Origin: Oscillatoria sp. HE19RPO
GTDB lineage: Bacteria > Cyanobacteriota > Cyanobacteriia > Cyanobacteriales > Laspinemataceae
Direction: 5' to 3'
Assembly: GCF_024220515.1 (NCBI RefSeq)
Contig: NZ_JAMXOT010000168.1
Coordinates: 1-38,629, forward strand
Length of the DNA: 38,629 bases
Part shown: positions 1 to 8,894 of the stretch, in pieces
Position numbering within the stretch: position 1 is the stretch's first letter
How the letters are laid out: every line of letters starts with the position of its first letter
Position numbers and translations under genes: made by a program
The notes under the pieces: model-generated
What the model saw: only the letters and a program-made list of their open reading frames with translations
Database searches by the model: none
Told to the model about the DNA's origin: nothing

Positions 1-50
1 ATTGCAACAAATAAATCACCCAAATGCGATGCTTAAGGAACTAAAAAGAC

Positions 51-120
51 GTTCTTAGCCCGCGCAGGCACCGCTTCGTCCTGTGAGCCTCCACCCTTGA
101 GGGTGTGGGTTTTTGGGTAT
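51..120. repeat. Degenerate cyanobacterial intergenic repeat with hairpin
   Basis: The stretch begins TTCTTAGCCCGCGCAGGC and runs into a small hairpin (ACCCT / AGGGT at 93-104) followed by T-rich DNA. The same TTCTTAGCCCGC...AGGC start is found, reversed, at 38438-38460 near the other end of the window. This looks like a decayed copy of a dispersed cyanobacterial repeat. It could also end a transcript arriving from the left of the window. Confidence 0.4.
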
Positions 121-289
121 TTTATTTTTTGGAGTTCCCTTAATGGGCGATCGCCTATTAACTCTCCTCCCTAAAAGCCGATCGCCTTCCTCATTTCCCT
201 CAAAGGGGTCCGGGTCCCTATACCGTTGTTGCTTATCCCAATGGGGTTTCCCCGAACGTCGATCATCGCCAACATCGTGACTGACAGAT
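121..289. other. Intergenic DNA without a recognised gene
   Basis: No convincing reading frame is seen here. The stretch contains GATCGCC-type HIP1 fragments and short pyrimidine-rich runs. Confidence 0.4.
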
Positions 290-295
290 TATAAT
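290..295 (+). promoter_or_regulatory. Candidate -10 element for the small ORF at 338
   Basis: A perfect TATAAT lies 42 bases upstream of the ATG at 338. There is no good -35 hexamer 17 bases further upstream, so this is a weak call based on the -10 and its position alone. Confidence 0.3.
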
Positions 296-337
296 CAAAT
301 AGACCCACTCCCTAAATACCAATGGAGGTCATGGGAC

Positions 338-547
338 ATGAAATTAACAGCGACCGAGCAAGGATTGTTAATCCTCAAGGATATGTTAGGCGAAAACCCA
401 GAATTTGAGCTTACCCAAGAAAAGGATAAAATTATTATTACTGGCATCAAGAAAACCTCTTCTATTTGGGAGCTAGGTTCCAATCCTGTGGACTGTGATA
501 TAAAGGATAGTGCCGTTAACTCCGACAATTATCTATATCAGCCCTGA
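338..547 (+). CDS. Small hypothetical protein (69 aa)
   Basis: I do not recognise this protein. It starts at an ATG with a good ribosome binding site (GGAGG at 324-328) and has a TATAAT box 42 bases upstream, which makes it more credible than most ORFs of this size. The product is soluble-looking: an N-terminal charged helix (KLTATEQGLLILKDMLGENP), then a strand-rich middle, with no membrane segment and no signal peptide. It converges on the HicB-like gene at 609-797, with 61 bases between the two stops. The opposite-strand frame 295-528 overlaps it and has no such signals. It might be a partner of the antitoxin-like gene, but nothing in its sequence resembles HicA. Confidence 0.45.
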   Translation: MKLTATEQGLLILKDMLGENPEFELTQEKDKIIITGIKKTSSIWELGSNPVDCDIKDSAVNSDNYLYQP

Positions 548-608
548 AAAATTTATATTTTTTGGATACTAGCTATATTTGAATTTTAGAAATCATAAAT
601 TACTCTCC

Positions 609-797
609 TCACCCTAATCGACGCTCAATTTCTGAAGCACTAGCCGTCTCGAAAAAGAGTTCTAAGGCTTCAATTAAATTAGAACGAGCTTGTTCCACTG
701 TGTCACCTTGAATCGCCAAATCTAGTTTGGGACATAAAGACACATATCCATTACCTTCTCGTTCAATGATGGCGGTAAATTGTTGAGTTTGTTTCAT
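609..797 (-). CDS. HicB-like antitoxin (type II toxin-antitoxin family), solitary
   Basis: The 62-aa protein has the HicB-fold pattern: an N-terminal strand (QFTAIIEREGNGYVSLCPKL), then LDLAIQGDTVEQARSNLIEAL and a terminal LFFETASASEIERRL. This partial RNase-H-like domain normally neutralises a HicA mRNA interferase. Cyanobacterial relatives usually continue for about 15-20 residues after the ERRL segment; this one stops at ERRLG, so it is short at its C-terminus. No HicA-like frame is found on either side. It may be an orphan antitoxin, a remnant of a decayed pair, or a free-standing HicB-fold regulator. The family call is firm; its activity is unknown. Confidence 0.8.
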   Translation of the reverse strand: MKQTQQFTAIIEREGNGYVSLCPKLDLAIQGDTVEQARSNLIEALELFFETASASEIERRLG

Positions 798-858
798 CTG
801 CTTTTTTTGGAAAAATTTTAGAGTAATTATGTCCTAAATTTAGCATATTTTTATTAAA

Positions 859-864
859 ATTATA
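859..864 (-). promoter_or_regulatory. Candidate -10 element of the hicB-like gene
   Basis: Read on the minus strand this is a perfect TATAAT, 61 bases upstream of the ATG at 797, in AT-rich DNA. No clear -35 hexamer was found at the usual spacing. Confidence 0.35.
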
Positions 865-1455
865 GCACATTCCAATTAAGGATTAATAAGGTAGAAGGTG
901 AACCGAGGTTCGGCATTTGCAAGTCAGTCGGTTAGGAGACTCAAGCCGATCGCCTCTAATACCCGACGCATCTCCCTTTCCTCATTCCCCATTCCCCGGG
1001 ACTGGATGAACCAAACCCCCTGAAGTCGGCCCTGTACCGGAATGGGACACAAGACCCGCCTAAAACGCCCAAACCCTCGCCAAATCAAGATTTTCGGGAT
1101 TTTTTCCGGAATCGCCAGGGGGAGGGTTTTTGTGGGGAGGTTTCATGGTATGGTTTGGATCAGCAAAATCAGCGTACCCAGTCTAAACGACCTACCCATT
1201 TTCAAGAAAGAGCTAATCATGTCCCTGTTCGTCAGTGTTTCTCCGTCTAGGTTTCAGCTAACTTGTCCACCGTAAGCGGTGGAGATGCTCTGCAATGGAT
1301 GCTCGAACCTGGAGGGTTAAGGCACGGTGGGATATGGATTAATGGGGTTTGAGGCTAAAAATTATCAGGATTAATCCGATTGAGTCAGTTTGATTCTGGC
1401 TATGTTTACGGCGTGATTCAGCCGCAATTCTTTTGATGATGTTAACGGAGGAAAC
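865..1455. other. Intergenic region upstream of the carbon-uptake operon
   Basis: No supported gene. The 77-aa frame at 1042-1275 has no ribosome binding site and no recognisable domain. The region contains a hairpin (CCACCG TAAG CGGTGG, 1267-1282) and a 10-base palindrome GGATTAATCC at about 1369-1378. The palindrome lies about 80 bases before the SulP start and is a possible operator for the downstream genes. Confidence 0.4.
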
Positions 1456-2979
1456 TTGAACAGTCGCAGACTCAGGCAAGAGTGGTTTTCAAATGTGCGC
1501 GCTGATTTGTTGGCGGGTGCAGTGGTGGGTTTGGCGTTGATTCCCGAGGCGATCGCCTTTTCAATTATTGCTGGGGTTGATCCCAAAGTCGGACTCTATG
1601 CCTCCTTTATTATTGCCATAATGACGGCCTTTTTAGGGGGTAGACCCGGGTCAATTTCGGCAGCAACGGGGGCGATGGCATTGCTAATGATTGATTTGGT
1701 CAAGGATCATGGATTGCCCTATTTATTTGCCGCCACGTTGCTAACGGGAATTCTGCAAGTTGTGTTTGGTTTTCTTAAACTGGGACGGCAGATGAAATAC
1801 GTTCCCCGGGCGGTGACCATTGGCTATATTAATGCTTTGGCGGTGTTAATATTTCTAGCCCAGTTGCCACAATTGACGAATGTTCCTGTGGCAGTTTATG
1901 TGCTGACGGGTCTGTCTTTGGCGATTATTTATATCCTGCCTCGATTTACGAAAGCGGTGCCTTCTCCGTTGGTAGCGTTGGCGGTGATGACGATCGCCGC
2001 GATCGCCCTCAAATTAGAAGTCCCCAGGGTCGGGGATATGGGAGAGTTACCCACTGCCTTACCCTTCTTTGCACTGCCACAAGTTCCGCTGACCTTAGAA
2101 ACCTTACAGATTATTTTACCCTATTCCCTAACCTTGGCAATTGTCGGGTTATTGGCCTCATTTCTCACCGCGTCCTTGGTGGATGAACTAACGGATACCC
2201 CGAGTGATAAAAACCAAGAAGCTAAAGGACAAGGAATTGCCAATATTGTCACCAGTTTTTTTGGCGGCATGGCTGGGTGTGGGATGATTGGACAATCTGT
2301 GATTAATGTCCAATCCGGGGGACGAGGACGGTTATCAACTCTTGCTTCCGGGGTGTTTCTATTATTTGCCATTCTGGTGTTGCAAGATTGGGTGAAGCAA
2401 ATGCCGATGGCGACTTTGGTTGCCGTGATGATTATGGTCTCTATTGGGACATTCCGTTGGTCATCGTTCAAAAATATTCCCCGAATTCCTCGCAGTGAAA
2501 CTGCTGTGATGTTGACTACCATGTTGGTGACAATTTTTACCAAAAATTTTGCCTTGGGGGTGGTGACGGGAATTGTGATGAGTACGGTGTTTTTCTCCCG
2601 CAAAATTGCCGATTTGGTCTTTGTGGATAAGGTTCTCAGTACCGATGGAACGCACCGGATTTATAAGGTGGCGGGACAGATTTTCTTCTTATCTAAGGAA
2701 GACTTTTTGGCGTCATTTGATTTTAATGAATTGGTCGATCGCGTCACAGTCGATTTGACTCATGCCCATCTTTGGGACCAAGGGTCTGTCGAGATGCTGG
2801 ATAAGATCGTGGTTAAATTCCGTCGCAATGGAACTGAGGTGGAATTAATCGGTTTAAATCAAGCCAGTGCAACGCTGTACGATAAATTGGCAACCTACAA
2901 ACAACCGGATCTATCCCCCAAATCTGACCAATTGAAAGAACAGAACGAAGCAGAATATCCATCCCATCATTCCCAGTAA
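1456..2979 (+). CDS. SulP-family inorganic anion permease with STAS domain
   Basis: The 507-aa integral membrane protein has the SLC26/SulP architecture. The N-terminal half begins with the family signature ([21 protein letters not shown], then VGLYASF), followed by about 10-12 hydrophobic helices to roughly residue 395. A cytoplasmic STAS domain follows (about 400-485, with [19 protein letters not shown]). The family moves sulfate, bicarbonate or other anions; the substrate here cannot be read from sequence. The start is a TTG with GGAGG at 1447-1451; no ATG is available nearby, and the in-frame GTG at residue 13 is the only alternative. The universal stress gene begins 1 base after its stop, and bicA follows, so it is probably the first gene of a carbon-uptake operon. 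It is clearly different from BicA at 3896. Confidence 0.9.
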   Translation: MNSRRLRQEWFSNVRADLLAGAVVGLALIPEAIAFSIIAGVDPKVGLYASFIIAIMTAFLGGRPGSISAATGAMALLMIDLVKDHGLPYLFAATLLTGILQVVFGFLKLGRQMKYVPRAVTIGYINALAVLIFLAQLPQLTNVPVAVYVLTGLSLAIIYILPRFTKAVPSPLVALAVMTIAAIALKLEVPRVGDMGELPTALPFFALPQVPLTLETLQIILPYSLTLAIVGLLASFLTASLVDELTDTPSDKNQEAKGQGIANIVTSFFGGMAGCGMIGQSVINVQSGGRGRLSTLASGVFLLFAILVLQDWVKQMPMATLVAVMIMVSIGTFRWSSFKNIPRIPRSETAVMLTTMLVTIFTKNFALGVVTGIVMSTVFFSRKIADLVFVDKVLSTDGTHRIYKVAGQIFFLSKEDFLASFDFNELVDRVTVDLTHAHLWDQGSVEMLDKIVVKFRRNGTEVELIGLNQASATLYDKLATYKQPDLSPKSDQLKEQNEAEYPSHHSQ

Positions 2980-2980
2980 C

Positions 2981-3844
2981 ATGAAAAAGATTTTGATTTG
3001 CACTGATGGATCGCTGTTTGCAGAAACTATCTATCGTTATGGCGCTGATCTGGCTACCAAAATAGAGGCAGAAATTGATGTATTGTCTGTGACGGATATT
3101 CGCAGTAAACAGGCGATTTCAACTGGAAACTTTAGCGGAAGTATTGGGATTGATGCGTCGGAAAATTTGCTGAATCGCTTGGTGGAGTTGGAACATGAAA
3201 AAGCCAAAATTAACCACCAACGGGCCAAGCTGATTTTACAAACTGCTGCGAGTCGTCTCAAATCGGAAGGAGTCGATCGCATCAACCTGATCCATAAAAC
3301 CGGCTTTTTGGTGGATTGCTTGGATGAATTTGAGGCAAGTTCTGATTTAATTGTACTAGGGAAACGAGGAGAAGCGGCGAGTTTTGCTTCGAGTCATTTA
3401 GGGGCGAATTTAGAACGGATTGTCCGAAGTAGTCGGAAACCTTGCCTGGTAGTTCCCCTGGAATACCAACCGATTGACCGAGTATTGTTGGCCTATGATG
3501 GCAGTTCCACAGCGAAAAAAATGCTGCAATTTATCGGAGAATCCCCATTATTTAAGGGGGTGGACCTGCATATTGTGAAGGTGGCTACAAGTAAGGACAG
3601 TCCCACGGTAAATTCCCGATTGCAGGAAGCAGAACAAGCCTTGCAAGGGTCTGGATTTAAGCCGGTGATTTGCCGTTTAGAAGGGGAACCGGAAAAGGCG
3701 ATCGCCTCCTATATTACCGAACAAAATATTAGCTTGTTACTCATGGGGGCTTATGGTCATAGTCGGATTCGTCATTTAGTCATCGGCAGTACCACTGCCC
3801 AAATGTTGAGAAGTAGCAAAATTCCGGTATTGTTATTTCGTTAG
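2981..3844 (+). CDS. Universal stress protein, tandem UspA domains
   Basis: The 287-aa cytoplasmic protein consists of two UspA domains in series (about 1-155 and 165-287). Both carry the nucleotide-binding pattern of ATP-binding Usps (GxxG, nine residues, G[ST/A]). In the first it begins at GKRG near residue 127; in the second it is GAYGHSRIRHLVIGSTT near residue 256. The ATG lies 1 base behind the SulP stop, so translation is probably coupled, and bicA starts 51 bases later. UspA domains next to or fused to anion permeases are usually taken to be regulatory nucleotide sensors. A role in gating one of the two SulP proteins is inference from position only. Confidence 0.92.
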   Translation: MKKILICTDGSLFAETIYRYGADLATKIEAEIDVLSVTDIRSKQAISTGNFSGSIGIDASENLLNRLVELEHEKAKINHQRAKLILQTAASRLKSEGVDRINLIHKTGFLVDCLDEFEASSDLIVLGKRGEAASFASSHLGANLERIVRSSRKPCLVVPLEYQPIDRVLLAYDGSSTAKKMLQFIGESPLFKGVDLHIVKVATSKDSPTVNSRLQEAEQALQGSGFKPVICRLEGEPEKAIASYITEQNISLLLMGAYGHSRIRHLVIGSTTAQMLRSSKIPVLLFR

Positions 3845-3895
3845 TCTAATTTTGTAAAAAATTTAGAGTCATTTTTGAATCGAGGAAATTTCTTT

Positions 3896-5608
3896 ATGCA
3901 GATAACCAATACCATCCATTTTCGTAACCTCAAAGGCGATATTTTTGGCGGATTAACCGCTGCAGTAGTTGCCTTACCGATGGCCCTCGCTTTCGGGATT
4001 GCTTCAGGAGCTGGCGCTTCTGCTGGATTATGGGGGGCGATATTAGTCGGCTTTTTCGCCGCTGTATTTGGGGGTACACCCAGCCTGATTTCTGAACCCA
4101 CAGGACCGATGACGGTTATTGTTACCGCAGTCATTGCCGAATTGATGGCAAATAACCCAGAAAATGGGCTGGCAATGGCATTTACGGTGGTGATGATGGG
4201 GGGGGTTTTCCAAATTCTCTTTGGGGTATTGCGATTAGGGAAGTATATTACAATGCTTCCGTATAACGTGATTTCCGGCTTTATGACGGGAATTGGAGTG
4301 ATTCTAATTTTCCTGCAAATTGCTCCCTTTATTGGTCAAAGAACGCCTGTGGGGGGGGTGATTGGCGTTATCAAGAATTTCCCGAATCTCATTGCAAATA
4401 TTAATCCTTGGGAAACGATTTTAGGGATAACAACTCTTGCCATTCTATTCCTTTACCCGGCTAAACTGAAGCGTTTTATGCCTCCGCAACTGGTGGCTTT
4501 AGTCATTGGAACGGGAATTTCTTTGATTTTCTTTCGCGGGATGGAGATTCGCACGATTGCCACGATTGGAGAAATCACACCGGGATTACCCACACTCCAG
4601 ATGCCGACATTTACTGCGGACAATTTGCGGTTAATGTTTGTGAATGCGATGGTTTTGGGGATTGTAGGTTCGATTGATTGTCTGTTAACTTGTTTGGTAG
4701 CTGACAGCTTGACCCGGACCGAACATAAATCGAATAAGGAATTAATTGCTCAAGGGGTTGCGAATTTAATTAGTGGATTATGCGGTGGGATTGCCGGTTC
4801 TGGGGCCACGACGGCAACGGTGGTGAGTATTCAAGCGGGGGGAAGAACTGCATTAGCCGGAATTAGTCGGGCGTTAGTGCTGTTGATTGTGGTGTTGTGG
4901 GCGGCCCCTTTAACTTCAGTTATTCCCCTGGCGGTGTTAGCCGGAATTGTCCTCAAGGTCGGGATTAATATTATTGATTGGGGGTTCCTGAAGCGGGTTC
5001 ATAAAATCTCCTGGAAAGCGGCGGGGATTGTTTATAGTGTGGTGTTACTCACGGTTTTTGTTGATTTAATGGTCGCGGTGGCGGTTGGGGTATTTATCGC
5101 GAATATTTTGACGATTGAGCGCTTGGATGAACTGCAATCTCAATCGGTAAAAGCGATTACTGATGCCGATGACCAAATTGTGTTGACGGAGGAGGAAAAA
5201 CAGGTTTTAGATTTAGCAAATGGACGGGTTTTACTGTTCCATTTGAGTGGACCGATGATTTTTGGGGTGGCGAAAGCGATCGCCCGGGAACATCATGCGA
5301 TCGCCAATTATGATGTGCTGATTGTGGATTTGGGTGAAGTGCCGATTTTAGGGGTGACTTCTTCCCTGGCGATTGAAAATGCCATCCAAGAGGCGATCGA
5401 TGCGGGACGGGATGTGATTGTTGTCGGTGCAACGGGTAAAGTGAAGCGACGGTTAGAAAAATTGGGGATTGCTGGGTTGATTCCTGGGAACCACTGGATG
5501 GGCGATCGCCTGACGGCCCTCAAAGAAGGGTTATCAATGGTTCGAGAGAAACAAAGCGTTAGCTATAATGAACTTCAGCAACCCTTTTCACCCATTTCTG
5601 ACTCCTAA
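3896..5608 (+). CDS. bicA: BicA-type sodium-dependent bicarbonate transporter
   Basis: The 570-aa SulP protein closely follows cyanobacterial BicA along its length, as I recall that protein. It opens MQITNTIHFRNLKGDIFGGL and contains SLISEPTGPMTV, TRTEHKSNKEL and the C-terminal STAS domain (about 435-545, with GRVLLFHLSGPMIFGVAKAI). BicA imports HCO3- with Na+ across the plasma membrane and feeds the carboxysome. Asp261 and Thr265 (SIDCLLT) match the Asp/Thr pair reported as sodium ligands in the BicA structure. I chose the ATG at 3896, with GAGGA nine bases before it, over the in-frame TTG at 3875; this gives the usual BicA N-terminus and length. It follows the SulP and Usp genes and precedes prfC by 29 bases. 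The medium-size C-terminal tail ends in FSPISDS. Confidence 0.93.
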   Translation: MQITNTIHFRNLKGDIFGGLTAAVVALPMALAFGIASGAGASAGLWGAILVGFFAAVFGGTPSLISEPTGPMTVIVTAVIAELMANNPENGLAMAFTVVMMGGVFQILFGVLRLGKYITMLPYNVISGFMTGIGVILIFLQIAPFIGQRTPVGGVIGVIKNFPNLIANINPWETILGITTLAILFLYPAKLKRFMPPQLVALVIGTGISLIFFRGMEIRTIATIGEITPGLPTLQMPTFTADNLRLMFVNAMVLGIVGSIDCLLTCLVADSLTRTEHKSNKELIAQGVANLISGLCGGIAGSGATTATVVSIQAGGRTALAGISRALVLLIVVLWAAPLTSVIPLAVLAGIVLKVGINIIDWGFLKRVHKISWKAAGIVYSVVLLTVFVDLMVAVAVGVFIANILTIERLDELQSQSVKAITDADDQIVLTEEEKQVLDLANGRVLLFHLSGPMIFGVAKAIAREHHAIANYDVLIVDLGEVPILGVTSSLAIENAIQEAIDAGRDVIVVGATGKVKRRLEKLGIAGLIPGNHWMGDRLTALKEGLSMVREKQSVSYNELQQPFSPISDS

Positions 5609-5637
5609 CCCTGAACGCCATTTGAGGAACGACTGTC

Positions 5638-7278
5638 ATGCAACTAGAGATGCAATCTGAACAAACTGAAAGTAATTCCCCAGACGATCGCCTCAATTGG
5701 GAAGTGAATCGTCGCCGAAATTTTGCCATCATTTCTCACCCTGACGCGGGTAAAACTACCCTCACAGAGAAACTCTTGCTGTATGGAGGGGCAATCCAAG
5801 AAGCGGGGGCAGTTAAAGCAAAACGGGCGCAACGTAGCGCCACCTCGGACTGGATGGCAATGGAACAACAGCGGGGAATTTCGATTACTTCCACGGTTCT
5901 GCAATTCCAGTATCAAAAACACTTACTGAACTTGTTGGATACCCCGGGACACCAAGATTTTAGTGAGGATACTTATCGGACCCTGGCAGCAGCAGATAAT
6001 GCAGTCATGCTGATTGATGCTGCCAAAGGGTTAGAGACTCAAACTCGAAAATTGTTTGAAGTCTGCCGGATGCGGCAACTGCCGATTTTTACCTTCATTA
6101 ATAAACTCGATCGCCCGAGTTTATCGCCCTTGGAGTTGATTGATGAAATTGAGCAGGAACTCGGGTTAAGCACCTATGTGGTGAATTGGCCGATCGGGAC
6201 TGGCGATCGCTTCCGGGGTGTGGTCGATCGCCGTCAACAGAAAATTCACCTGTTTGAAAAAAGTGCCTCCCACGGTAGCAAGAAAGCGACCGATACCGTC
6301 ATTCCCATAGGTGACCCCCGACTAGAATCCTTGCTAGAACTGGAGTTGTATCAGCAACTTCAAGAGGATTTAGAATTGCTGGATGGAGTCAGTCCGGAAC
6401 TGGATTTAGAGGCAATTCATCAAGGTCAATTAACGCCGGTGTTCTTTGGTAGCGCCATGAATAACTTTGGGGTGGAATTATTTTTGGAGGCGTTTTTAGA
6501 CTATGCGATCGCCCCGGCCCCCCATGACAGTGACCAGGGAGAAATTCCCCCAACTTATCCAGAGTTTTCCGGATTTGTGTTCAAATTGCAGGCGAACATG
6601 GACCCGAAACATCGCGATCGGGTCGCCTTTTTGCGCGTTTGTTCCGGTCAGTTTGAAAAAGACATGGTGGTAACCCATACTCGCACAGGTAAGACCATTC
6701 GCCTCTCCCGTCCGCAGAAATTATTTGCCCAGGACCGGGAAACCGTAGAAGTCGCTTATGCCGGAGATGTCGTCGGATTAAATAACCCAGGCAGCTTTGC
6801 GATCGGGGACACAGTTTGCATGGGAAAACCCATTCGCTATCCAGAAATTCCCTCCTTCTCCCCCGAACTGTTTGCCTTCCTGAAAAATGCTGACCCAACG
6901 AAGTATAAAAACTTCAATAAAGGCGTCTCAGAATTGCAAGAAGAAGGGGCAGTTCAAATCCTCAACTCCACCGATGAAAGTAAGCGCGACCCGATTTTAG
7001 CCGCCGTTGGACAACTCCAGTTTGAAGTCGTCCAATTCCGGTTAATCAATGAATATGGCGTAGAAACCCGACTGGAAATCTTACCCTATTCCGTCGCCCG
7101 ATGGGTGGTTGGGGGTTGGGAAACCTTGGAAAAAGTCGGTCGGCTGTTTAATACTTTTATTGCCAAAGACCGCTGGGGTCGTCCTGTTTTATTGTTTAAT
7201 AATCAATGGAACTTGGACCAAAACTTGGCCGATCATCCTGAACTCAAAGTCAGCCCGATCGCCCTTCCTCCCTCCTAA
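5638..7278 (+). CDS. prfC: Peptide chain release factor 3 (RF3)
   Basis: The 546-aa translational GTPase recycles class I release factors RF1/RF2 from the ribosome after termination. All G motifs are visible: the RF3-type P-loop [10 protein letters not shown] (residues 33-42), the switch II motif DTPGHQDF, and NKLD. The phrase [19 protein letters not shown] is typical of RF3. Length matches the family. The ATG at 5638 has GAGG 10 bases upstream; a second in-frame ATG four codons later is less well placed. It begins 29 bases after bicA without an obvious terminator between them, so co-transcription with the carbon-uptake genes is possible although there is no functional link. No missing motif was seen. 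Confidence 0.96.
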   Translation: MQLEMQSEQTESNSPDDRLNWEVNRRRNFAIISHPDAGKTTLTEKLLLYGGAIQEAGAVKAKRAQRSATSDWMAMEQQRGISITSTVLQFQYQKHLLNLLDTPGHQDFSEDTYRTLAAADNAVMLIDAAKGLETQTRKLFEVCRMRQLPIFTFINKLDRPSLSPLELIDEIEQELGLSTYVVNWPIGTGDRFRGVVDRRQQKIHLFEKSASHGSKKATDTVIPIGDPRLESLLELELYQQLQEDLELLDGVSPELDLEAIHQGQLTPVFFGSAMNNFGVELFLEAFLDYAIAPAPHDSDQGEIPPTYPEFSGFVFKLQANMDPKHRDRVAFLRVCSGQFEKDMVVTHTRTGKTIRLSRPQKLFAQDRETVEVAYAGDVVGLNNPGSFAIGDTVCMGKPIRYPEIPSFSPELFAFLKNADPTKYKNFNKGVSELQEEGAVQILNSTDESKRDPILAAVGQLQFEVVQFRLINEYGVETRLEILPYSVARWVVGGWETLEKVGRLFNTFIAKDRWGRPVLLFNNQWNLDQNLADHPELKVSPIALPPS

Positions 7279-7307
7279 TCCTTTTCAGGAGAGTTTAAAT
7301 TTTCGCC

Positions 7308-7359
7308 GGTGTGTCAGATGCTCAGGTAATTGTTTTAATTAAAAGCACGCTGACGCACC
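7308..7359 (+). repeat. Inverted repeat in the rca leader
   Basis: GGTGTGTCAG (7308-7317) pairs with CTGACGCACC (7350-7359) with one G-T pair, around an AT-rich loop containing TTAATTAA. It lies 46 bases upstream of the rca ATG. The arms resemble a dispersed cyanobacterial repeat ending in GACGCACC. It could terminate prfC transcripts or structure the rca leader. Confidence 0.45.
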
Positions 7360-7404
7360 CGTTCTCTACCCTTCCTTTTATCTTGTCCGATTCACTCTAA
7401 TCTC

Positions 7405-8712
7405 ATGACTTACTATATCGCCCCCAGATTCCTCAATAAATTAGCCGTTCATATTACCAAGAATTTTCTCGATTTACCCGGCATTAACGCCCCGCTAATT
7501 TTAGGGATTCATGGTCATAAAGGAGAAGGAAAATCCTTCCAATGTGAATTAGTTTTCAAACGGATGAAAGTCCAAGCGATTCATCTATCCGCCGGTGAAT
7601 TAGAAAGTCCAGATGCGGGAGACCCTTCTAGGTTAGTGCGCTTTAGGTATCGAGAAGCAGCGGATATTATTAGCAAACATGGCAAATTAGCCGTGTTAAT
7701 GATTAATGATATTGATGCCGGTGCAGGACGAGTGGATAGCGGCACGCAATACACCGTGAATACGCAATTAGTCAATGCCACCTTGATGAATATTGCCGAT
7801 AATCCCACCAATGTTCAGCTTCCCGGTAGCTACGATAGCGAACCCTTGCCTCGGGTGCCGATTATTGTCACAGGGAATGACTTTGGGACCCTGTATGCGC
7901 CCTTGGTTCGTGATGGACGCATGGACAAATTCTATTGGGAACCGAATCGAGAGGACCGATTAGAAATTGTCAATGGAATTTTTACCCCCGATGGACTAAA
8001 CCGAGGGCAAATTGAACAACTGGTGTCTAAATTTGAAAGCCAATCCATTGACTTTTTTAGTGCCTTGCGAGCCAGTATTTATGATGAGCAAATTTTGGCT
8101 TTTATTGAACAAACCGGCTTTGATAAAATTGGTCTAAAAGTTGCCAATAGTACGGAAAAGCATAGCTTTATTAAACCCGACTTTCGCCTGGAACACCTGA
8201 TGGAAAAAGGGGAACAAATGGTGAAGGAACAGCAACATATTCAAGAGTTGCGATTGGTAGCAGCTTATAACCGTTCTTTGGCTGAAAGTAACACGGCACA
8301 ACGCTATGGGTTTATGCCGGGACAACCCCCTGCCTCGGGGAATGGAATCCGTCAGGAAAATCAGGGTTATAACGCTCAACCGACTGTATCTAATGGTTCT
8401 CCCTCTGCGGAGGTGTCTCGTCCCCAAAACCAATCTAAATCTGCTACAGCAACCTTAGATTTGGATGCGTTGAAACAACTCAGACATTTAGTATCACAAG
8501 GTTATCCGATTGGCATCGAGCACGTCGATCGCCGTCGCTTTAGAACCGGGTCCTGGCAAAGTTGTGGATGCATTCAAACCGGGAATGAATCCGAGGCGAT
8601 CGCCTCCTTAGAATCCTGTTTAGCAAACTATGCCGGGGAATATGTGCGCCTATTTGGAATTGATGCAAATAAGCGCCGAGTCATGGAAACCATCATTCAA
8701 CGTCCTGATTAG
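7405..8712 (+). CDS. rca: Rubisco activase with C-terminal small-subunit-like domain
   Basis: The 435-aa AAA+ protein remodels inhibited Rubisco so that sugar-phosphate inhibitors are released. The P-loop is GHKGEGKS (37-44), Walker B lies in VLMINDIDAGAG, and further AAA+ elements include VTGNDFGTLYAPLVRDGRMDK. After a Gln/Asn/Ser-rich linker (about 300-350), the last 85 residues (LDLDALKQLRHLVSQGYPIG through YVRLFGID) are a Rubisco small-subunit-like (SSUL) module. In beta-cyanobacterial Rca this module tethers the activase inside carboxysomes. No clear Shine-Dalgarno sequence precedes the ATG. It follows the SulP/usp/bicA/prfC genes after a 126-base leader containing an inverted repeat, and ends in a strong hairpin. 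The identification is firm. Confidence 0.95.
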   Translation: MTYYIAPRFLNKLAVHITKNFLDLPGINAPLILGIHGHKGEGKSFQCELVFKRMKVQAIHLSAGELESPDAGDPSRLVRFRYREAADIISKHGKLAVLMINDIDAGAGRVDSGTQYTVNTQLVNATLMNIADNPTNVQLPGSYDSEPLPRVPIIVTGNDFGTLYAPLVRDGRMDKFYWEPNREDRLEIVNGIFTPDGLNRGQIEQLVSKFESQSIDFFSALRASIYDEQILAFIEQTGFDKIGLKVANSTEKHSFIKPDFRLEHLMEKGEQMVKEQQHIQELRLVAAYNRSLAESNTAQRYGFMPGQPPASGNGIRQENQGYNAQPTVSNGSPSAEVSRPQNQSKSATATLDLDALKQLRHLVSQGYPIGIEHVDRRRFRTGSWQSCGCIQTGNESEAIASLESCLANYAGEYVRLFGIDANKRRVMETIIQRPD

Positions 8713-8731
8713 TCAGGATTTATAGAAAACT

Positions 8732-8768
8732 TTGCTCCAATCTATTTAAAAAGGATAGATTGGAGCAA
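8732..8768 (+). terminator. Strong hairpin after rca
   Basis: A perfect 14-base-pair stem (TTGCTCCAATCTAT / ATAGATTGGAGCAA) with a 9-base loop lies 20 bases after the rca stop. Only a weak T-rich stretch (CATTTT) follows, so it may act as a terminator or as a 3' stabilising structure. Confidence 0.65.
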
Positions 8769-8894
8769 CAATCATTTTCCTCACATCAAGACAAGTTAGA
8801 TTACAATGAGAGTCATAAATTAGGGACTTTTCAAGAAATGTTATAATCAACTTCACCAATTTTTATCACAACCTAGATAGACATTCAATGATTT

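Noticed and set aside
1042-1275. 77-aa frame upstream of the SulP gene
   Set aside because: No ribosome binding site, biased basic composition and no family resemblance.
2121-2603. 160-aa minus-strand frame inside the SulP gene
   Set aside because: It is a shadow of the permease coding frame, with no independent start signal.
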